In this document: piece after piece, positions 57,202 through 64,000 of the stretch
Position numbering within the stretch: the stretch's first letter is position 1
How the letters are laid out: each line of letters starts with the position of its first letter
From: Acanthococcus lagerstroemiae
Taxonomy: Eukaryota; Arthropoda; Insecta; Hemiptera; Eriococcidae
Assembly (NCBI GenBank): GCA_031841125.1
Contig: CM063106.1
Coordinates: forward strand, 744,001 to 808,000
Reading direction: 5' to 3'
Length of the DNA: 64,000 bases
Position numbers and translations under genes: made by a program
The notes under the pieces: model-generated
The model's input: only the letters and a program-made list of their open reading frames with translations
Databases searched by the model: none
What the model was told of the DNA's origin: nothing

Positions 57202-57930
57202 TACAAACTTTCTCCCGTTATCCGAATAGAGTACTGCTGGGGCACCAAAAGTCAAGTATATTTGCAAGAGATTGCTGGCGACTTCTGCTCGTGTTGTTTC
57301 CAGAGGGTTGAGCAGAACAAATGTTATTAAATGATCTGGATATACCATAATAAAACGATAATCCATGTGCAATTGACTCTGCATATCAATGAGATCCAAT
57401 TGCGCGCGAGAATTAAAAGCAAAGTGTATAATGGGGTCTGTCACTATCCCCCTCTTCTTATGAGACGATTTCTTCTGACAGGGGATGCAGAGTTGAACAT
57501 ATGCTGTAACTATCTCCTTCGTAACGTTGCAATATTTCCTTTTCAATTCCTTCAGCATTCTGTCTCTTCCTCCGCGTCCCATCGACGAGTGAGCTGCTTG
57601 AAGTACGTCGAACAAGGCTTCATTTGTCACGTAATACAGAACATTTTCTGCTCCATCTTCTATTGGTCTTACGAGCTTCTCTCTACCATCAACAGTTAGA
57701 ATATTGTAGTACTGTCCTATATACTCTTTTGACGTTTTCTTTTCTCCATTTCCGGCTAACACTTTCTTGGATCGATGAATATCGTGAATTTTATTTTCAT
57801 ACTGTCCAGTCAGGCAACTTTGCACTTGGGTGACATCTTTGCACACTTCATGTTTTTTCAGTCCATGTCTCACGTGTCGCCGTGAGTTGATGTTTGGCAA
57901 CGTCGAGTGGTTGCTTATCATATTCAGCAT
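57202..57930 (-). pseudogene. Ginger-like integrase-type transposase, proximal part
   Basis: About 240 codons on the minus strand. An N-terminal region is followed by an integrase zinc finger: HSSMGRGGRDRMLKEL...CIPCQKK (H-H-C-C). The first catalytic Asp lies in AQLDLIDMQS and the second in AVLYSDNGRKF. The frame ends five residues later in the MITE end. It is the same family as 40913-41305 (KRBA2/Ginger type), and this copy keeps both visible Asp residues. The start Met at 57930 is uncertain, since the family normally has more N-terminal sequence. Confidence 0.78.
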
Positions 57931-58225
57931 GAAATAAACATTAGGAAAAATACAAAACAGAGCGAATTCCGGAATTCCGGCTTTTGTAAGAGGTTTTACG
58001 ATGCGTTTTTAATCGAGTTAGTGGTACAAAGAAAAAATATACGTCCACAAATTGCTCGTAAAACGCATACAAGAAGGTAAGTTAAGATTTTGATGATACA
58101 TAGCTATTATAGAGAATTTTATCAGCTTTCCAATGAGATAGTTTCGAGCTTCCTAACGTTAATATTCGCTGAGATACGAACGAAAAACTGAATGAAAGTC
58201 AACTTTTTCAGATCACACCATAAGG

Positions 58226-60231
58226 ATGAAGAGAGTACAACGAGTTCCCGGAAGTCGCGTCTATAAAAATTACACTCGTGAATCCCTTGAAGAATGTTTG
58301 AATGCAGTTCGTAACCGGGAAATGACGATTGCTGCAGCTGCACGACACTTGACACTTTCAAGTCTCTCGCCGTACAATTTATAACCAATTGCAAGGCAAA
58401 CACGAGCACGACGTTGGTCGTCCACCAGTGTTCTCAGGCTGAGGAGACTTCCTTTGTGCAACACTTGCTGTTGTTAGCAGATTTCGATCTTCCGATAGCC
58501 GTTTGCGATCTGAGAGCGTGCATAAAATATTATCTAGAAGAAGTTGGTCGAAAAGAACCCTCAGATTTACAGATAATATTCCGGGAAAAGACTGGATTCG
58601 AGGTTTTTTTATCTCGGCACAAAGAACTGAGCTGTCGTATGGCTACAAATATCAAGATTGTGAGAGCAGCTGTCTCGAAAAAAATTATTGGAGATTATAT
58701 TACGAATCTTGCGTGTACACTCGAAGATGTTCCAGTCGAAAACATATAATTTTGATGAAAGTAATTTGACGGATGATCCGGGTCAGAAAAAGGTCATCGT
58801 AAAACGGGGATGCAAGTATCCAGAGTTGATCCGAAATCAGTCAAAGGTTAGTACTAGCCTCATGTTTTGCGGCACTGCGGCTGGAGAATTATTGCCACCG
58901 TATGTCATGTACAAGGCGCAGCGAACGTGGACTACTTGGGAAGAAAATGGTCCTTTAGGAGCAAAGTATGATTGTAGTACAAGCGGCTGGTTCGATAGTG
59001 TTATGTTTGAAAATTGGTTTTTCAGAATTTTATTGCCTCATGCTTGACATTGACCAGGAAAAAAAGTTGTCATCTGTGACAATCTTGCGAGCCACATTAA
59101 TGATAAGGTCATTCAGAAATGCAAGAAGCATAATATAAAATTTGTCTTTTTGCCACCGAATTCCACACATGTGACCCAGCCGTTAGACGTAGCTTTTTTT
59201 GCGCCGATGAAGCGATTGTGGCGCAAGATACTAGCAAAATGGAAAGCGACACCGCAAGGTCAGCAAAGTCCCACTTTACCAAAAGTGAATTTCCACGCTT
59301 ATTAAATCAATTGTGTATCGCGCTAAGTGTCAACGGTGACCAGAATCTTTGTAGCGGCTTTCAAGGATGCGGAATTACCCCTGTAAGTGCGGAACCTATT
59401 TTGAAGCGTCTTCCAAAGGTGGACGCTATTGATGTTGATGCGGTTGGACAAGGATTCAGAAAATTTGTCGAGGACACGAGAAAAGAAATTGAAGAAATGC
59501 CAGTGCGTAAGCGAAAGAAACCTAATGTTGTTGCTGGTTTGTATTTTTCAAATTTATTGACAAACCCTCTTTGATTTATGAGTAAAATTTGTAGTATCTA
59601 CGTTCGCAATGTCCAGGTCGTAATGTATGGTCCAGCTCAGAGGATTCCTCAGATGAAAATGAAGACCCCCCCCCCCCCGGATGAGGAACATGATGTACGA
59701 TCGGATTCAGAAAGTAAAGATGAGGATTCACCGGACAACGAGGATTACGCTTTGCCTGCAAGCGTAGGTACGAATCCAGGTACCAGTGGGTTGAATACTG
59801 GTAGTCGTCCTAGAGGTCGCCCAAAAAAGACAGAGCCACCAGCACCACCTCCGCCGGAAAAACAATCCAAACCTTCAGAAGTAGAGGTAGGTACCTCTGT
59901 TCACTTTTTCTTTTTCTTCCATTTCATTTTCATTCCTTTGATTCAATTTTCCTCCCTTTTTCAGGTTTTGAAAGGTGACTTCGTTTTGGTTGAGTATGCA
60001 TCGAAGAAATCAGCGACAACAGTCAAATACGTTGGTGAAGTACGCGAAGTTCTCGCGCGGAAGATGTTCTTGGTTTCGTTTTTTAAACAATATATGAATC
60101 GACATCGGGAATTTTGTTTCCCACATGTAATTCAAGTTGAAGAGGTTCCCGATGCTTATATTATTGCGGTGCTCCCAAAGCCAATGATACAGCGCCGTGG
60201 AATACATGTCTTCCCATATGATATTTTGTGA
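58226..60231 (+). pseudogene. Pogo/Tigger-type transposase, second family
   Basis: Starts at ATG 58226. A Psq helix-turn-helix (YKNYTRESLEECLNAVRNR, MTIAAAARHL) is followed by a frameshift near 58360 and a CENP-B-like domain (FVQHLLLLADFDLPIAV). The DDE domain has NFDESNLTDDPG (first Asp, 58747-), GTAAGELLPPYVMYKA, a stop at 59047, VVICDNLASH (second Asp, 59068-) and PNSTHVTQPLDVAFFAPMKR (third Asp, 59158-). A Lys/Pro-rich linker follows, then a 78-bp likely intron (59887-59964, GTAGGT...TTTCAG), and a basic C-terminal exon (VLKGDFVLVEYASKK) ending at 60231. Three acidic residues survive, but frameshifts inactivate it. Confidence 0.8.
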
Positions 60232-60284
60232 AATTCGTCTTTTTTAATAAATTTTCGAGTGTACTCCATGTTATTCTTATGGAT

Positions 60285-60319
60285 GTGCAAAGTTACCATC
60301 ATGGAGGGTAACTTTGCAC
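60285..60319. repeat. Perfect 13-bp hairpin
   Basis: Arms GTGCAAAGTTACC and GGTAACTTTGCAC with a 9-bp loop, 54 bp after the pogo-like gene. A related GTGCAAAGTTGGCC occurs at about 60490. It may be a terminus or binding site of the pogo element; its inverted partner near 57950 was not found. Confidence 0.6.
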
Positions 60320-61056
60320 TTTTCGTTCTCAGTGCTGCTGCCTCGCCAATGTTGTCTGAAATCAAGTTCCACTTATACATACAAATCGATTCTCCTAGAT
60401 ATGTCGATGATTTTGACATAACATGACCATATTTTGTTTACAAAAGGTGGCACTAGAGAGCGCTAAAGTTGAGAACTCGTGAAAAAGTGTGCAAAGTTGG
60501 CCGAGTTGACGGTACTCTTCTGCACAGAGGTATAACTGATATCAAGTATATTTTAATAAACCTTCCAGCACGTAATTAAATTTATTACGTACATCAAAAA
60601 CATCTTCTGCTATATATTTAAACTTCAGAATAAATTAATTACTGTTAGATCTTTGAAACTTGAATACGGTAATGCGTACGAGTACGGTATGTAGTTTACA
60701 CGAATGTTATAACGAAGGTACTAATTTGGTGCGGTAAGTATATCTACCGTCATTGTAAAGCGCGGCTAATCCACGTTTGTATGTTCAAATGTGCACAGAC
60801 GATGTGATAAAAGTAAACTGTATACGCAGAGTACTAGTACACTAGTACGCAGTGGTATACGAGACACTGCCTGCTCCTGATCAGGAATTAACGAATGGGT
60901 CTAGTCAATTTCGCGGATTTCAAGATTTCCTAAATTGTCACGGAATTTATGTTATTTCCTAGTTACTCTCGCTCCTTCCTAAAATCCATCGGCAATGATG
61001 TTATTGTTGAAGCATTCTCAAGTTTTCCGTAATTTTCGACATTTCCGGTAACATAT

Positions 61057-61305
61057 GTGATGCGATCTGACATACCCAGGCGTGTTACGGAAAAATCGAG
61101 TTTGAGATAATGCGCTCATTGGATGCACCAAATTCCCGTGAGCATTTAAAAACAAAATGACTGAGATTCGATAAGAATTCGTAGAGTTACAGCACTTCAA
61201 ACACGAAAAAACATACAGACCTAAATGGTGAGAAAAACAAGTTAATTCATCGTACTGTGAAATTTTGTTTTCTGCAACAAGCCTGGGTATGTCAGATCGC
61301 ATCAC
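61057..61305. mobile_element. Palindromic MITE abutting the Ginger-like copy
   Basis: 249 bp with perfect inverted ends GTGATGCGATCTGACATA followed by CCCAGGC (25 bp), flanked by ATAT on both sides (61053-61056 and 61306-61309). Non-coding. Family unknown; a TA or ATAT duplication is possible. Confidence 0.8.
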
Positions 61306-61309
61306 ATAT

Positions 61310-62767
61310 ATAAATCTTTCGACATTTGACGCCATTCGATATATTCCATGAGTACCTACATATTATATTGCCGGACTATGAAACAATTTTCTCACATTTT
61401 GCAATTCCGCGTAACATTCACTCTCTCACATTTTCGTTTCTTCTTTTTTGCTCGCATTCTCTTTCGTGTTAAAAAATTATATAAGGTTCGGACAAATTAA
61501 TTCGTTCGAGCAGGAAAATTTTTTGTCTTAGACTTTACAATCGAATACCTAGGTAAGGAGAATTTTATGAAAAATAAATTTCTGAGATCGACACATCCGA
61601 ATTCATTATCCAGTTTATTTCGCCCCATTTTTTTCCCACATCGACCGCATAACCGGAAAATATAAATCTTTTGAAAATTTCCTAAACGGAGACGGCCACT
61701 GAGATGTTCCGTAGCGGTAAGATTTCTCTTATGATAAAGTCGGCGAAAACGTGTTCGAAATGCCCAATCTACAAAATACATTCGACGGCGGGTTTCTCAC
61801 CCGACAATTTTCATCAGTCAGCGACAATTACCCGAACGGCGTTTTATTACGCCAAATCATACCAAGAACGTATGGTCTATGGAACTATACTTATGGTTAG
61901 TGACGAACGAACGAACCTTAAAGGATATAGGTAATAATATGGAGAATTCACTTCTCACTAGTGTGTAACTCACGTCACCGAGATAAGTGGGAAAAGAGCA
62001 CTGCTTCAGCTTAAAAAGAGTCGCCTCTAGAAGTAGCAAGATGCAAACAAACAGGAGGAAGCACATCTCTTTTGCTTTTTCGCATCCCCGCTATTTCAAA
62101 AAATCAAAAATTTGCTGTTTTCAAGCTAAATCAGCGCCCCTTATCTACCCAACGAACTACAATGCTACTGAGATAGCAACGGGTCCTCAAAGTTATTATA
62201 TCATATCCTCTAACATAAGGAACAAACGAACGAATGAATGAATGGATAATTTTCTCTTCGTTTGTGAAAATAAAAAAGACAAATTAAGGCAATGAATTGT
62301 GAAACTAAATTTACGGTTGACGTAGGTATTCGGATTTCCCAAGATTCAACAGCAAAGTATTTTACATCTGGCGGATATTTTTGGCTATCTTATCAACGTT
62401 AGGATTACTGTGAGATGCTAGGCAATTAGGTATTCATCAAAACGTACAAACGTGATTTTCAAACAGCTCCTCAACCAAATTTTTGCGAAAAAACTTGTCC
62501 TGAATTTTTCTTCAAAGTTTATAAGCTACCGATTTCTCTTTGAATCTGCCTTAAAAATATATTTCGGGCGTATTAGTAACGAAATAAAAATGCACGTCTC
62601 TCCATTCAACAGTACAGCATACGTATCCTGACACTGATAAGAATCATTTTCCGAAAAGGGAGGAAGGCCCGATGATAGCGCGCCACAGGTCTAGGAAGTC
62701 CGAATATCTTGCATCGTATTATTATATGTACTCGATGTTGATACTTGAAACTAATGGATAAAAGCTT
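61310..62767. other. No exon recognised; probably intron or flank of the TBC gene
   Basis: AT-rich, with few repeats apart from a short GAAC/GAAT tract near 62219-62244. I searched the minus strand for the next TBC exon and found no convincing match. Confidence 0.4.
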
Positions 62768-62769
62768 AC

Positions 62770-62955
62770 CTTCATGAATGTATGGCAATCTAGTACAAAC
62801 CAATCGAGCGGCATTTTCTTGAACGAGTCCATAAATGCGGTAAAACTATCGCAGGCGAGCAATGATTTACGACAGTGACCAATCAAAGTAATACCAACTC
62901 GAAATAATATTTTGGAGTGGTGATAAAACAAACAATCCCATACTCTTAATACTGT
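62770..62955 (-). CDS. Internal exon of a TBC-domain Rab GTPase-activating protein
   Basis: A 186-bp (62-codon, phase 0-0) exon on the minus strand between the acceptor GTGTTCGCAG and donor GTAAGC. It encodes TVLRVWDCLFYHHSKILFRV followed by GITLIGH, then FVLDCHTFMK at the end. The LRVWD-LF-GSK-LFRVALTLI block is the C-terminal part of TBC (Tre-2/Bub2/Cdc16) domains, and the CHTFM motif is most like GRTP1/TBC1D6-type proteins. These proteins accelerate GTP hydrolysis by Rab GTPases in membrane traffic. The catalytic Arg and Gln fingers lie in earlier exons, presumably beyond the right edge (minus-strand gene). The usual EGSK reads HHSK here. It is the only host-type coding sequence I can support in the window. 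Confidence 0.75.
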
Positions 62956-64000
62956 CTGCGAACACGAGATCAATCGATAAAAATAAGACAAGTGGGTAAA
63001 TAAATATAGAAAATTCAAAGTCGGTACGCTTTTGGTACAGTATAACAGCGCTCATTTGTAAATTAAGCGAGGTTCAATTAGCCTTCGGTTATGAGAAACG
63101 GTGAGCGCATTAGGATTAGAAGAAGGATTACACAACATAGGTACACAGACGCATGTCTAGCGAGAGAGAGTGGGGGAAGCATAAATATCTGTATTCTTAG
63201 TGAAATTATCAGGAATTCTTTGGCATCCACCATCTAAATTGTGGTGAAGCCCACAGGACCGCTAGAATAGCGCAAAAATTCGACACATCGTACAGATTCA
63301 TACGAAAGGAACATAAATGTACATTAATTATTTACTGACAGTTTACAGTCCGTCATTTTCATAGGTTGATTTTGGAATTTTTAAAGAGTAGAGAAGATGG
63401 GTGCCGTCCAACGAGATCGAAGCACAATGCTAGCTAGCTAAGCTGACAATACTACAACTTATTTTCTTTTCTCTCCCCCCCCCCCCTCCCCACGATTAAA
63501 TTTGTCGGAAATTCAGATATGTCCTTCGTGATCGATGTCTCGGTACTTGAAATTTTACTAGTACCAACGCCACGAAAAGAAAGAAAAAGAAATCCACATA
63601 AATGTTAGGTTACACGCGTTTAATTATGAAGGAACAAAAGACGAGGGGAGAGGTAAAGGCTGGTACTACTCTATGCAACAAGACTGCGAGTTTCGTTTGG
63701 ACATATTTCAAAAGGCGAGACGAACCACGATGCCGTATGGTGTGGTATTATGTATAGCGTGGCGCACACTACTCATAGACCTTGTAGTAATGGACAGGTA
63801 AAGCTCCATTTAACCATCATTCATTGGCGTACAAAAAGAAAACTCGTTCTACGCACGATCAGACACCTCCTCAACCGATACCAGTTATAAAATGAAGTAG
63901 AATTAATACATCTAGCGGAATGCGCAGTATACGGCACAGTTTTTTCACTTCGCACGTAAATGCGGGCTTGCACCTTACGATTAGCTTTGGCGTTCTTTTT
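62956..64000. other. Probable intron or upstream part of the TBC gene
   Basis: No further exon could be recognised on the minus strand. A poly-C tract lies at about 63475-63487. The rest is unremarkable AT-rich DNA. Confidence 0.4.

Larger units (their letters stand above)
54515..61053 (-). mobile_element. Ginger-like element, copy 2, heavily nested
   Basis: Left end TGTTATCAGAAATATTGA and right end (inverted) TGTTACCGGAAATGTCGA. Outer parts are colinear with copy 1 at 43643-45305. The interior holds a minus-strand integrase-like transposase (55600-55656 plus 57202-57930), which would be the element's own gene. Later inserts are Merlin (54636-55397), a keyword MITE (55657-57201) and pogo DNA around 58226-60231. 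Flanking ATAT on both sides is a possible target duplication but is AT-rich and weak. Confidence 0.55.

Noticed and set aside
61054..61057. ATAT as a firm target duplication of Ginger-like copy 2
   Set aside because: The same bases flank the adjacent 249-bp MITE, and the motif is too AT-rich to be decisive.
62606..62767. A next TBC exon directly after 62770 on the minus strand
   Set aside because: An acceptor-like CAAG precedes an open stretch, but the peptide does not resemble the expected C-terminal TBC sequence.

Overview
The window looks like a piece of an AT-rich, repeat-dense arthropod genome, most likely an insect. The evidence is eukaryotic transposon families throughout, GT-AG introns, tRNA-derived SINE promoter boxes, many MITEs, and one conserved host-type exon of a TBC (Rab-GAP) protein on the minus strand near the right end (62770-62955). 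A hemipteran-like insect is my guess from the mix of families; I cannot confirm it. Almost everything else is transposable-element DNA, much of it nested, and no complete intact host gene is visible.

Left third (1-19 kb). A DNA transposon with about 35-bp inverted ends (1859-1893 and 18174-18208) carries a degenerate, unclassified transposase-like gene. Its start codon appears to be split off by an intron, and its reading frame is interrupted at 4592 by a 12.1-kb Mutator-like insert (4592-16688) with roughly 380-bp inverted repeats and an exact 9-bp target duplication. The insert holds four related tandem arrays that share one layout but each use a different repeated short word, a fifth array built on a GGATCACGGATC-like word, a pair of identical 79-bp direct repeats, and two coding-like fragments.

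Middle (19-43 kb). Mariner remnants; two hAT-type elements of one family in opposite orientation, each with an exact 8-bp duplication; an RTE-like LINE (26978-30150) carrying a SINE, both with 12-bp target duplications; palindromic MITEs; a Ty3/gypsy element with both LTRs (32277-37404), itself hit by a Mutator-like MITE with an 11-bp duplication; and a short Ginger-type element with an exact TCCT duplication (40443-41673).

Right part (43-61 kb). Two copies of a Ginger-like repeat (43643-45305 and 54515-61053). The second contains a minus-strand integrase-type transposase and has been invaded by Merlin, pogo and a keyword-array MITE. Between the copies lies a Ty1/copia element (about 46149-53055) into which two different Tigger/pogo elements have inserted. 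Its reverse transcriptase core is deleted and its 3' end is cut by a mariner end fragment. The last 2.7 kb looks like ordinary intron or intergenic DNA around the TBC exon.

No coding sequence for a complete functional transposon protein is intact; most reading frames carry stops, frameshifts or deletions. All alignments were made by eye, so percentages are approximate and family names rest on motifs, termini and target duplications rather than on database searches.
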